Below, one piece after another: positions 16,334-26,635 of a DNA stretch of 35,635 nucleotides. Source of the stretch: Sedimentisphaerales bacterium. GTDB lineage: Bacteria; Planctomycetota; Phycisphaerae; Sedimentisphaerales; Anaerobacaceae. A model generated the notes under the pieces. That model saw only the letters and a program-made list of their open reading frames with translations. It was not told the origin of the DNA and ran no database searches. Position 1 is the stretch's first letter; each line of letters opens with the position of its first letter. The translations under genes and the position numbers were made by a program. Location: NCBI GenBank assembly GCA_028282745.1, contig JANQHJ010000024.1, positions 1 through 35,635 on the forward strand, written 5' to 3'.

Positions 16334-17962
16334 ATGAAGCTTAGACTGCATAGACAATTTTTAGATAAGTCTTTTACCGTGATAGCGGCTATCTCGGTAA
16401 TACTCATCACTATTACACTCGTCATAGTGCTTGGGCCCATGCTCTATCGCGGCAGCAAAGCTGTATTTTTCCACGGCACTGTCGAATTTCGAAAGATGCA
16501 GCTGAACCTGTTCGATCGCGGCGATAAAGAAGAGATCGACAAGGAAACCACAAAAGCAGCTGAATTTAGAGAAAAGATTTATTCAACTATCGAACAATTC
16601 AAAGAAGGTATCGATGCTGACACTTTATCTGACAAAGCTAAAGCCATTTACAAGGCTTACGGTAACGAACTTCGCCTTAATAACATTACCGGCGAACAGT
16701 TCAGCAGCCAGAGAAAACTCGCAAGAGAAATACGTAATAAATTACAGGATACCTTTAAGAGTAATGACAGGGACCTGATAAACAGCAATATCGAGTTTGT
16801 ACTTCAATACAGACACGATGAGCGTTTTGCTAATACTTCAGCAGCGGAATTCTTTACGCTGGCTGAAAACTTCAAAAAAAATATCTCATCGATTGATCTG
16901 GAAAAAAGAGAAAAATATTCTCAACTGCTAAAAGATACCGAAGAACAAATTGATAAACTGCTCGGCCCAAGACCAGGCCAGGCGCTGCCGCCGCTGCCGA
17001 TGCACCAATACGGTATGACCCGTCTTGACATGTCAAAACGAGTGCTGAATCGAGTGCTTTGGATAGATAACTGGGTTCAGGTAGATCCCGGCAAACCGCT
17101 GGTCAATCAGCCTATCTCAAGGGCGAGTGAATTTGCCGGAACCGAAATGGAGCCTCTTTTCGACTATATAGAATCAAATCTCGATAAGATAATGAGGCCT
17201 AAATTTACTTTTTACTGGCAGTATTTCATCGACGACAGCACACACGGACATTACTTCGGCGGCGTAGGGCCGGAAATTCTCGGTACACTTTTATTAACGA
17301 TCTTATCAATGCTGATAGTTTTCCCATTGGGGATAATTGCCGCGGCGTTTTTAGTTGAATGCTCGACGGACAACATTATCATCAGAATTATTCGTATGTG
17401 TATCAATACACTGGCGGGTGTTCCCAGCATTGTTTTTGGATTGTTTGGTTTAGCATTTTTTGTTCTTGTATTTGTTCCTCTTCTTGGCGGCCCGTCAATG
17501 GGATGTATTTTAGCAGCTTCTTTGACCTTGGCAGTATTGACTTTGCCGGTAATGATCCGGGCCAGCGAAGAAGCCATACGTTCAGTCCCACAAACTTATA
17601 AAGAAGCATCTTTGGGATTAGGGGCAAGTCGATTTACTACCTTTATTAAAGTTACATTTCCTGCAGCTTTGCCGGGCATTCTTACCGGCGTAATATTAAG
17701 TCTTAGTCGAGTAGCCGGAGAAACGGCCCCGATATTATTTACCGGCGCCGTGGCATTGGGCCCCTTGCCAAAATCAATATATCACCCAACAAGAACTTTA
17801 TCTTACGCTTGTTATGACATCGCCGTCTGTGACAGGCTCGCTATGCAGGTCCCGCACAAACAATACGGAATGGTGATGACACTCGTTTTACTTATACTTG
17901 TATTGAACGCCGTAGCTATCTTTTTGAGGTCACGGGCATTTAAAAAATTGAAGGGCCAATAA
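16334..17962 (+). CDS. pstA: phosphate ABC transporter permease PstA with large insert
   Basis: This encodes a 542-residue PstA, far longer than the usual 280-300. TM1 (about 14-38) is followed by some 270 residues of hydrophilic, helical, Lys/Glu-rich sequence (about 45-310), then the normal permease core with five helices. The EAA loop reads PQTYKEASLGLGASRFTTFIKVTFPAALPG, and the PstA-typical GETAPILFTGAV follows. The insert lies where the extracytoplasmic loop between TM1 and TM2 would be, so it probably faces PstS. The frame is open and codon use looks even, so this is not an assembly artefact on its face. It starts 3 bp after pstC without a visible ribosome binding site, which suggests translational coupling. 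Confidence 0.93.
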   Translation: MKLRLHRQFLDKSFTVIAAISVILITITLVIVLGPMLYRGSKAVFFHGTVEFRKMQLNLFDRGDKEEIDKETTKAAEFREKIYSTIEQFKEGIDADTLSDKAKAIYKAYGNELRLNNITGEQFSSQRKLAREIRNKLQDTFKSNDRDLINSNIEFVLQYRHDERFANTSAAEFFTLAENFKKNISSIDLEKREKYSQLLKDTEEQIDKLLGPRPGQALPPLPMHQYGMTRLDMSKRVLNRVLWIDNWVQVDPGKPLVNQPISRASEFAGTEMEPLFDYIESNLDKIMRPKFTFYWQYFIDDSTHGHYFGGVGPEILGTLLLTILSMLIVFPLGIIAAAFLVECSTDNIIIRIIRMCINTLAGVPSIVFGLFGLAFFVLVFVPLLGGPSMGCILAASLTLAVLTLPVMIRASEEAIRSVPQTYKEASLGLGASRFTTFIKVTFPAALPGILTGVILSLSRVAGETAPILFTGAVALGPLPKSIYHPTRTLSYACYDIAVCDRLAMQVPHKQYGMVMTLVLLILVLNAVAIFLRSRAFKKLKGQ

Positions 17963-17990
17963 GGATAGATATGGTATAAAGGTATAATAT

Positions 17991-18875
17991 ATGAAAGATC
18001 AGGATAAAGACATGCCAACAGAACTCGTAAGAAACAACACGAATAATACGAACATTAAATCGGTTGTTGATCTCGGCGCAGAGCGTAAAAAAAGAAAACC
18101 CATCGACCCTTCGACCTGCCAGTGCAGCGTTATAGAGTCCAGAAACTTTTCTTTCTATTACGGCTCAAAAGCTGGGGTAGAAGATATTTCAATGAAGATC
18201 TATCCCTGCTCGGTCACCGCGATAATCGGCCCCAGCGGCTGTGGTAAAAGTACGTTCCTTAGGAGTATCAACCGCATAAATGATCTTATCCCGAACACAC
18301 ATACCAAAGGTAAGCTGCTTGTCAACGGTCATAACGTTTACGATAAAAGAACCAACTGTGTTAATCTTCGTCAGCAAGTCGGTATGGTCTTTCAAAAACC
18401 AAACCCGTTCCCAAAGAGCATCTTTGACAACATCGCGTACGGCCCAAGACTGCAGGGAATAAAAAACCGCTCCAAGCTGCAACAGATAGTAGAGGAAAGT
18501 CTAAAAGCCGGCGCCCTTTGGGATGAAGTAAAAGATGATTTGAAAAAGAGCGCACTGGCCCTGTCCGGCGGGCAGCAGCAGAGGCTTTGCATAGCCCGCG
18601 CGCTTGCAACCAAACCAAATATTCTGCTCATGGACGAGCCTTGCTCGGCGCTCGATCCTATCGCTACCGGAAAGATAGAAGACCTGATAGACAAACTGCA
18701 AAGCGAATATACAATTGTTATAGTTACCCATAACATGCAGCAGGCCGCAAGGGTGAGTGAAAGAACTGCTTTCTTCTGTCTTGGAAAACTGATAGAATAC
18801 GATCTGACAACAAAGATTTTCCGCAACCCAAGCCAGAAGCAAACAGAAGATTATGTTACAGGTAGATTCGGATAG
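17991..18875 (+). CDS. pstB: phosphate ABC transporter ATP-binding protein
   Basis: This encodes the 294-residue ATPase of the Pst importer. Walker [10 protein letters not shown] is at 80-88, the Q loop near [12 protein letters not shown], signature LSGGQQQR at 191-198, Walker [12 protein letters not shown] around 212-222 and the H loop IVTHNM. The NPFP segment after the Q loop is PstB-typical. It has some 40 extra N-terminal polar residues, Asn- and Lys-rich, compared with E. coli PstB. The start is uncertain: ATG 17991 has a poor ribosome binding site, and ATG 18012 with AGGATAAAG upstream is an alternative. It overlaps the ribosome binding site of phoU at its 3' end. Confidence 0.95.
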   Translation: MKDQDKDMPTELVRNNTNNTNIKSVVDLGAERKKRKPIDPSTCQCSVIESRNFSFYYGSKAGVEDISMKIYPCSVTAIIGPSGCGKSTFLRSINRINDLIPNTHTKGKLLVNGHNVYDKRTNCVNLRQQVGMVFQKPNPFPKSIFDNIAYGPRLQGIKNRSKLQQIVEESLKAGALWDEVKDDLKKSALALSGGQQQRLCIARALATKPNILLMDEPCSALDPIATGKIEDLIDKLQSEYTIVIVTHNMQQAARVSERTAFFCLGKLIEYDLTTKIFRNPSQKQTEDYVTGRFG

Positions 18876-18885
18876 GAGTGGATGG

Positions 18886-19551
18886 ATGTCACAGCATTTA
18901 CAAAGGGAAGTTGAAAATCTGAAGAAGAAACTGCTCTCTCTCGGAGCAAAGGTCGAGCGCGCAGTTCGAGACGCGACCCTATCCATAGAGCAAAGAGACA
19001 GCGACCTGGCTGTCAAGGTCATCGAAGATGATCTTTCCATTGATCAGATGGAAGTCGAAGTTGAAGAGGATTGCCTGAAAATACTCGCCCTGCACCAGCC
19101 GGTAGCTATCGACCTGAGATTTATAGTAGCCGTCCTTAAGATCAATAACGATCTCGAACGCATCGGCGATCTGGCGGTTAACATTGCCGAAAGAGCTACC
19201 TTCCTGGCATCAAGGGCCCCGGTTAATATTTCGTTCGACTTTGTGGAAATGGCTGGAAAAGCCCAGTTAATGCTAAAGAAAAGCCTCGATGCCCTCGTAA
19301 ATATCAGTACAGAAACGGCCATAAATGTCCGGGCAAGCGACGATGAGATCGACGCCATGAACCGTGATATGTACCTGATAGTACAAAAGGCCATGAGCGA
19401 AAAAACGGATCAGACCCAGGAACTTATGCACCTGCTATCAGTATCAAGACATATTGAGCGTATGGCCGACCACGCGTGCAATATCGCAGAAGATGTTATC
19501 TACATGATAGAAGGCCGGATTGTCCGCCATAAAATTGAGCATTACGACTGA
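18886..19551 (+). CDS. phoU: phosphate-signalling protein PhoU
   Basis: This encodes a 221-residue PhoU, the three-helix-bundle repeat protein that links PstSCAB to PhoR and keeps the regulon off when phosphate is plentiful. I start at ATG 18886 (MSQHLQREVENL), where AGGAG at 18874-18878 spans the pstB stop codon; the longer open frame would start inside pstB. Two PhoU metal-site motifs are seen: INNDLERIGDLAVNIAER and SRHIERMADHACNIAED. The length is normal (E. coli 241). It ends the pst operon and is the classical PhoU, unlike the transporter-linked copy at 7565. Confidence 0.93.
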   Translation: MSQHLQREVENLKKKLLSLGAKVERAVRDATLSIEQRDSDLAVKVIEDDLSIDQMEVEVEEDCLKILALHQPVAIDLRFIVAVLKINNDLERIGDLAVNIAERATFLASRAPVNISFDFVEMAGKAQLMLKKSLDALVNISTETAINVRASDDEIDAMNRDMYLIVQKAMSEKTDQTQELMHLLSVSRHIERMADHACNIAEDVIYMIEGRIVRHKIEHYD

Positions 19552-19558
19552 TAGCTAA

Positions 19559-21616
<2,058 letters not shown>

Positions 21617-21691
21617 AAGTACCAAATACCTTTTTGGGAAATCCGTGAAAATCTTTTAGAACGAACTTTAAGATTAATCAAAGAGGATCTC

Positions 21692-21817
21692 TGAAAAACT
21701 AAGGTATCGAACGTTTGAGATTGCCGCGGCCTTAACGGCAAGGCCTCGCAATGACATAAAAACGCATATCTTGTCATTGCGAGAAGCGAAGCGCCGAAGC
21801 AATCTTTAAGTTTTTCA
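21692..21817. repeat. intergenic palindromic repeat element
   Basis: Nested inverted repeats are present: TGAAAAACT (21692) with AGTTTTTCA (21809), AGATTGC (21718) with GCAATCT (21799), and TCGCAATGACA (21746) with TGTCATTGCGA (21772). Between them are GC-rich GCCGCGGCC and GAAGCGAAGCGCC stretches. The TGTCATTGCGAG...GAAGCAATCT form is one I know as a widely dispersed REP-like sequence in environmental bacterial genomes. No transposase is nearby. Confidence 0.8.
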
Positions 21818-21870
21818 AAGGCCTTAAAGAGCAAAAGTAAGGCCATTCCCTCCCTTTTTTCGAGTTTTTC

Positions 21871-21900
21871 TTGACATTAACGGACTTGGGAGAGTACTAT
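21871..21900 (+). promoter_or_regulatory. promoter for the structured leader and LamG gene
   Basis: TTGACA (21871-21876) and TACTAT (21895-21900) are 18 bp apart. The expected start is near 21907, about 38 nt before the structured RNA. Confidence 0.55.
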
Positions 21901-21944
21901 ATCAATCGACAATTGAATACTGTAAAGTACTGAATTTTTAGCGT

Positions 21945-22065
21945 TTTCGTTGAAACTACGAAATTTCAAAATGGAAGAACGCGTAAAGATTGGTGCTCGT
22001 TTGCCGTTTGGGCAAATGGGCGCCGCTTGCGTGTCTTCCAGTGGCTTTCGTAGGCCTCAACGAAA
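21945..22065 (+). ncRNA. highly structured leader RNA, family unknown
   Basis: About 121 nt fold as one long arm of stacked helices. P1 pairs 21945-21953 with 22057-22065 (9 bp). P2 pairs 21956-21963 with 22046-22053 (8 bp). P3 pairs 21972-21978 with 22034-22040 and 21979-21982 with 22029-22032. P4 pairs 21992-22005 with 22011-22024 (14 bp, including three G-U pairs). Internal loops lie between the helices and are A-rich on the 5' side. It lies in the 5' leader of the LamG/PEP-CTERM gene. It could be a riboswitch-like element, a stabilising leader or a separate small RNA. I cannot match it to a known class. Confidence 0.65.
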
Positions 22066-22113
22066 CACGATACAGCGGCGTCCTTTTTTATTGCGCCACG
22101 GAAAGGAGGAAGG

Positions 22114-22137
22114 ATGAAAATAGTTTTGAATTCTTAG
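22114..22137 (+). CDS. possible 7-codon leader peptide MKIVLNS
   Basis: A minimal ORF follows the structured RNA, with AAGGAGG at 22103-22109 only 4 nt before its ATG. That is a stronger Shine-Dalgarno than most genes here have. It ends 54 nt before the LamG gene. It may be a regulatory upstream ORF or chance; the downstream sequence is a degenerate repeat. Confidence 0.3.
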   Translation: MKIVLNS

Positions 22138-22191
22138 TGTTGAGTTTTGAGTTCGTAATTTGAAAACAATTTTTTGAAGAGGAGAACAAAA

Positions 22192-22974
22192 ATGAGAGTA
22201 GCAAAATTACAAAAACACATTCTTAATATAACGATTCTTTTACTATTAGTTTCATGCAATACCTCGGCGTCTTTATCAAATGGCTTGGTAGCTCACTATA
22301 AACTTGATGGAACTTCAGGAATAGTTGTTGATGAAACAGGAAACTATAGTGGTACAAATAATGGTGCTCTGAGAGGCGAAACAGGCAAACTCGACAAGGC
22401 TTTTGATTTTGATGGAGTGGATGATTACGTTGATACCGGTTATGGTAATGGAGTAATTTTCAATGAAATAACAATCTCTGCGTGGGTTTACACAGAAGAT
22501 ACTGATGATGCATCTGGTATCGTTTGTTCAAGGAAATATAGTAACGAAAATGATAGTAATTATGGAGCATTGAATATAGGTCATGGTAATCAAATTCCTG
22601 ATTTTACCATCAAGGATATTGGATCCGCTCAGAGTTCTGATGGGATGATAATAAAATATCAATGGGTTATGTTAACCGGGACATATGATGGATCAACCTT
22701 AAAGATTTATATTAATGGCCAACTAAAAGGGACAGGGGCAGGAACAGGTTCTTGGATTCCTACGGCAAATTTTGAAATAGGCCGAGATAATATGAGACTA
22801 TATGAAACTGGACGTTGGTATGATGGTAAAATCGATGATGTTAGAATTTGGGATAGGGCATTGTCCACTTCTGAGATAGTAGAACTATACAATATCCCAG
22901 AACCAGCAACGGTTTTGTTGCTTGGTTTGGGTGGAATTGCTTTGCGTAAACGCAAGAAGCTGATGAGTAAATAA
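22192..22974 (+). CDS. secreted LamG-domain protein with PEP-CTERM tail
   Basis: This encodes a 260-residue exported protein. ATG 22192 has GAGGAG upstream and gives a signal peptide (ILNITILLLLVSC). Residues about 35-225 form a LamG/concanavalin-like jelly roll: VAHYKLDGT, FDGVDDYVDTG, ITISAWVYTED and KIDDVRIWDRALSTSEI, the last being a hallmark of these domains. The C-terminus is a PEP-CTERM sorting signal: IPEPATVLLLGLGGIAL then RKRKK. Such proteins are exported and processed by an exosortase, often with exopolysaccharide. The gene stands alone behind the long structured leader and ends at a strong terminator. The ligand is probably a glycan, by inference. Confidence 0.9.
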   Translation: MRVAKLQKHILNITILLLLVSCNTSASLSNGLVAHYKLDGTSGIVVDETGNYSGTNNGALRGETGKLDKAFDFDGVDDYVDTGYGNGVIFNEITISAWVYTEDTDDASGIVCSRKYSNENDSNYGALNIGHGNQIPDFTIKDIGSAQSSDGMIIKYQWVMLTGTYDGSTLKIYINGQLKGTGAGTGSWIPTANFEIGRDNMRLYETGRWYDGKIDDVRIWDRALSTSEIVELYNIPEPATVLLLGLGGIALRKRKKLMSK

Positions 22975-22992
22975 GTAGATGTATTAATGAGA

Positions 22993-23029
22993 AAAAAGGG
23001 CTGTGGGTTTATATCCGCGGCCCTTTTTT
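22993..23029 (+). terminator. strong, bidirectional-looking intrinsic terminator
   Basis: A 9-bp stem (GGGCTGTGG with CCGCGGCCC, two G-T pairs) is extended by A6/T6 arms and followed by further T residues. It ends the LamG/PEP-CTERM gene. Confidence 0.92.
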
Positions 23030-23122
23030 CTTTGACCCCGCAAAGCTTAGCAACTAACATTTGAGTTTATAAAGCAAATGCTTTGCCGTGAACCCGTTTA
23101 CTTGTTTACTCATCAACTTATT

Positions 23123-24229
23123 ATGAACTGCGAAGACAAACAATATATGAAGATGGCCCTGAAGCTTGCTAAGCGTGGTCTTGGCTCGGTCGAGCCCAAT
23201 CCCACTGTCGGCTGTGTGATAGTCAAAAACAATACAATCATCGGCAAAGGCTATCACAAAAAATTCGGCGGCCCACACGCAGAGATAAACGCTCTGGCCG
23301 ATTGTAAGGCTAACAAAAAATCGCCTAAAGGCGCAACTATGTACGCCACACTCGAGCCTTGCTGCCACAAAGGCAAGACCGGCCCATGTACAGATGCGAT
23401 AATAAAAGCCGGGCTTAAAAAAGTAATCATAGCTGCCGGCGATCCTTCTAAACATGCTAACGGAAAAGGCGTAAGAAAACTTCGCAAAGCTGGTATCGAA
23501 ACAGAGGTAGGCTTATGCCAAAAACAAGCTCAGCTTCTAAACCCAGCCTTTGAAAAATTTGCCCGGACTGGTAAATGCTGGGTCACTTTAAAATGGGCAC
23601 AAAGCAAAGATGGCAAACTCGCTTATAAAAGCAAAAAGCAGCAATGGATATCATGCCAAAAGAGCAGAAAAGATGTTCACAAACTAAGACGACAGGCCCA
23701 GGCGATACTCGTTGGTATTAATACTGTTCTCGCAGACGATCCTTTACTGACTCCAAGACCTGCCAGAGGTAAAACTCTTACAAGAATTGTCCTGGACAAC
23801 CGCCTGAGAATTCCCCTGGATTGCCGACTGCTACAAACCACTGATGAACAGCCGGTAATCATTTTCACCACCAAAGCCGCTCTTCTCAAAAAACCTCGCA
23901 AAAAAGAAAAGATAACCGCTGCCGGCGCTAAAATTTTGACTTATCCAGCCAAGCAAAAGAGCAGATTGAAATTTGTTGTCAGCAGACTAAGTAAATTGGG
24001 TATCGCCCACTTGCTCGTTGAAGGCGGAGCGAAAGTGCTGGCTTCATTTATAGAAGAAAATCTCGCAGACGAATTTTGTGTTTACATAGCCCCGAAAAGT
24101 CTCGGCCAAAACGGTTCCAGCGATATATTTAAGGCCTTTGATATCGAATCGGATACCAGCCTTTTTTATAAAGAGACAAAACGCTTCGGTACTGATATTC
24201 GAGTAAGAGCTTTTACAAAGCCTGTATAA
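23123..24229 (+). CDS. ribD: riboflavin biosynthesis deaminase/reductase RibD
   Basis: This encodes bifunctional RibD (368 residues from ATG 23123; E. coli has 367), which deaminates and then reduces the pyrimidine intermediate of riboflavin synthesis. The deaminase domain has zinc ligand H52 with E54 in GGPHAEI and C80/C89 in EPCCHKGKTGPC. The reductase domain has VTLKWAQSKDGKLA, NTVLADDPLLTPR and LLVEGGAKVLASF. The open frame reaches back to 23078, but the added residues are not RibD-like. No ribosome binding site is clear. No other rib gene and no FMN riboswitch are present. The 3' end lies 2 bp from a convergent gene. Confidence 0.95.
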   Translation: MNCEDKQYMKMALKLAKRGLGSVEPNPTVGCVIVKNNTIIGKGYHKKFGGPHAEINALADCKANKKSPKGATMYATLEPCCHKGKTGPCTDAIIKAGLKKVIIAAGDPSKHANGKGVRKLRKAGIETEVGLCQKQAQLLNPAFEKFARTGKCWVTLKWAQSKDGKLAYKSKKQQWISCQKSRKDVHKLRRQAQAILVGINTVLADDPLLTPRPARGKTLTRIVLDNRLRIPLDCRLLQTTDEQPVIIFTTKAALLKKPRKKEKITAAGAKILTYPAKQKSRLKFVVSRLSKLGIAHLLVEGGAKVLASFIEENLADEFCVYIAPKSLGQNGSSDIFKAFDIESDTSLFYKETKRFGTDIRVRAFTKPV

Positions 24230-24231
24230 AC

Positions 24232-24954
24232 TTACCATGCCTTGTTCGCTTTTTGCCCGACTCTTTGTTTCCAGGTCTTTCTTCCTCTTTCAAACACTAC
24301 CTGTTTGCGGTGAATATTCTTGATCTTTACATTGTCTATCTCATCACCAACATAATGTATCTTACCGTTGATAATACAGGATGGTTTATCCTTACAATAC
24401 AAAATCCCTTTAACCACATTAGCTGGAGCTTTTTTGATTTTTTTGCCCGCCTGCTCTTTTAGCCTTTGTGCGTATTTATCCAACCCTGTGGTCGAAGCAT
24501 ACTTTTGATTTTTCTTCAACAATGCCATTTCCGATTTATACCGGCTTATGCAGTAGCTTTTTCTCTCAGCGATATTCGCCTGAGCCTCGGCATACCTTCT
24601 CGCTGCCTGAGCCGCTGTTATGCGCTGCCTGCTCCACCTCCATCTGCCCTGGATCTTTTTGGGATACACCTGTCCGCCACCGTCATAAATATCGATTATC
24701 TCTTCTATCGCTAAAGCCTGAGTCAATAATGCAGCTCCTTCTGTCTCATCGGCTGTCGCCAGCAGTTTCAATTCCTCATCCATTTTCAACCCTAATTCGA
24801 GAAGCTGGGCATCATAGTAATTCCCGATATCTTGTTTGCGACGGGTGACACTTTGTTCGATCTGCCCTGGACTGTCCGCGGTGATTATTTGTGTAAAGAA
24901 GACAACACTTACCAATATTACTAACGATAATTTTTTTAAGCTGTTTTTTCTCAT
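24232..24954 (-). CDS. secreted protein of unknown function, GspB/PilP-like C-terminus
   Basis: This encodes a 240-residue exported protein. The signal peptide is LSLVILVSVVFFTQIITA, and AGGAG precedes the ATG. Residues about 30-180 are helical, rich in Gln, Ala, Glu and Lys, with coiled-coil character. The last 55 residues (VKGILYCKDKPSCIINGKI, then GDEIDNVKIKNI, ending FERGRKTWKQRVG) resemble the small beta domain of GspB/PilP-type secretion or pilus assembly proteins. That likeness is from pattern memory and needs a profile search. It is convergent with ribD and divergent from the LamG/dockerin gene. The role is not known. Confidence 0.7.
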   Translation of the reverse strand: MRKNSLKKLSLVILVSVVFFTQIITADSPGQIEQSVTRRKQDIGNYYDAQLLELGLKMDEELKLLATADETEGAALLTQALAIEEIIDIYDGGGQVYPKKIQGRWRWSRQRITAAQAARRYAEAQANIAERKSYCISRYKSEMALLKKNQKYASTTGLDKYAQRLKEQAGKKIKKAPANVVKGILYCKDKPSCIINGKIHYVGDEIDNVKIKNIHRKQVVFERGRKTWKQRVGQKANKAW

Positions 24955-25156
24955 CCTCGTACTCCTAAATACGCAGTATTATCCGATATGATTTCTTGTT
25001 GTCCTCCTGACATCCACTAAGAATAACTCTACCGCGCAGGTCGTGTTATTTCAAGCTTTATTTCCAGTAAATGCTGCTTATCAGGCCGGAAAGCCTAATA
25101 TTTATCAATTATCAAAGTAATAAAGCTAAAACCATTCATGTTTTTAACCGACTTTA

Positions 25157-25165
25157 TGGTATAAT
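25157..25165 (+). promoter_or_regulatory. extended -10 promoter, TGG-TATAAT
   Basis: A consensus TATAAT (25160-25165) has an extended TGN element. No good -35 lies 16-18 bp upstream. The start would be near 25172, about 40 nt before the LamG/dockerin gene. Confidence 0.5.
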
Positions 25166-25210
25166 GGTTTTGTATATATTCTTCTTTCAATTATGGTCAT
25201 GGGTAAGATT

Positions 25211-26599
25211 ATGAAACAGAAGTTTATCTCCTCTTTGTTAGTATTGACGATAATTGCTTTAGCTCCGCTTTGCCAGGCTGGCATTGTCGCCTATTGGTCC
25301 TTCGATGACGGCTCCGGCGGCACCGCCAGCGACTCAAGCGGCAACGGCTACCACGGTACCTTAAACGGCTCACCGGCATGGGTGGTCGGCAGGATAGGAG
25401 GGGCCTTGCAGTTCGACGGCGCCGATGATTACATAAGCACCGGGCAAAGCCTGCTCAATAACCTATCTGAATTCACGCTCGCCTGCTGGATCAATGCCGA
25501 TGCCTATACAAACAAAGTCGGGTTCGTTGGCCAGAACGACTGTATAGAATTCGGCTTCAACAGCAGCGACCTTAGATGCTGGAACACCAGTGTCAATGGA
25601 AGAGTAACCGGCGCCTGGACACTTGGAACCGGCACATGGCATCATGTTGCTGTCACCGGCAACTCATCCGGTATGAGATTGTACATTGATGGCGAATTTT
25701 TTGCCGGGCCAAGTTCATCCCCAGGCGGCGGAAATTACGGCAGCAGCGGATATACTTTAAAAATAGGCGGCGGTGGCATCTGGGATACTTCCGGTAATTT
25801 CTTCGACGGCATCATGGACGAGGTATATATCTATGACCACGCTCTCACTCAGCCGGAAATCTACAATCTATTTTATGATGCCGAGCCAAAAGCCCTCAAT
25901 CCCACACCTGCCGACAATTCTAACCATATTGATCCAAACGCTATGATAACCTGGGGCGTTGCCGGAGCTACCAATCCATCTTTCGAGATCAGTATTGGTA
26001 CCGATCCTAATTGCGACGATGTTCTGGTTGACCATAACACGGCTCTTGATATGAACTACACTCCCTCGCCCGGCCTACTTGGTCTCGCAACAAAATATTA
26101 TTGGCGAGTAGATGTCCATGAAGACGGCAACGAATTCACCGGCGATGTATGGTCATTCACTACCGGCGGCAAGGCCACCAATCCGGTTCCGACCGACGGC
26201 GAGCCCAACGTCTCACCTATAGCTGATGTAAGCTGGACGGGCGATAGTATGATAGCTTCGTATGATGTCTATTTCGCTGAAGTCAATGACAGCCTTGTCT
26301 TTGTAGATAATTATATCGATCCTAACACCACAATGGAAAATCTTGCCTATGCGATCGGGCTGCAGATCGTTGACGGCAGCACAACATACCAGTGGCGGGT
26401 AGATACTCGCAACAGCGGCGGCTCTTTGATAGCAACCGGCGATGTATGGATCTTTACAACTAAAGAGTTGAATTGTGAAGACATAATCCAGCTGGGCTAT
26501 AAGAAAACAGCTGATATGAATAACGATTGTCAAATTGACATGGCAGATTTAGCTATTCTTGCCGGGCAATGGATGCTATATTACGATCCGAATGAATAA
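25211..26599 (+). CDS. secreted LamG / Fn3-like / dockerin-like protein
   Basis: This encodes a 462-residue exported protein. ATG 25211 starts the signal peptide (FISSLLVLTIIALAPLCQA); upstream in-frame ATG 25193 has no better ribosome binding site. Residues about 25-220 are a LamG jelly roll: IVAYWSFDDGSG, FDGADDYISTG and GIMDEVYIYDHALTQPEI. Two Fn3/Ig-like modules follow (about 225-320 and 320-415), each ending with a YYWRVD or YQWRVD plus GDVWSFTT-like strand. The C-terminus is a single dockerin-like loop (ADMNNDCQIDMADLAILAGQW). The PhoD-like phosphatase gene begins 36 bp later, so they are probably co-transcribed. Confidence 0.87.
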   Translation: MKQKFISSLLVLTIIALAPLCQAGIVAYWSFDDGSGGTASDSSGNGYHGTLNGSPAWVVGRIGGALQFDGADDYISTGQSLLNNLSEFTLACWINADAYTNKVGFVGQNDCIEFGFNSSDLRCWNTSVNGRVTGAWTLGTGTWHHVAVTGNSSGMRLYIDGEFFAGPSSSPGGGNYGSSGYTLKIGGGGIWDTSGNFFDGIMDEVYIYDHALTQPEIYNLFYDAEPKALNPTPADNSNHIDPNAMITWGVAGATNPSFEISIGTDPNCDDVLVDHNTALDMNYTPSPGLLGLATKYYWRVDVHEDGNEFTGDVWSFTTGGKATNPVPTDGEPNVSPIADVSWTGDSMIASYDVYFAEVNDSLVFVDNYIDPNTTMENLAYAIGLQIVDGSTTYQWRVDTRNSGGSLIATGDVWIFTTKELNCEDIIQLGYKKTADMNNDCQIDMADLAILAGQWMLYYDPNE

Positions 26600-26635
26600 A
26601 CAAATATTTGGGTAAAAAAGGACAGGTATTCGAAT

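Noticed and set aside
18853-18885. Upstream ATG for phoU inside pstB
   Set aside because: AGGAG at 18874 is correctly spaced for ATG 18886, and the family N-terminus begins there.
23030-23122. FMN riboswitch upstream of ribD
   Set aside because: None of the conserved FMN-element segments is present in the short gap after the terminator.
25080-25165. Phosphate box before the LamG/PhoD-like operon
   Set aside because: CTAAAAC and TTTAACC occur, but not at a multiple of 11 bp and without further copies.
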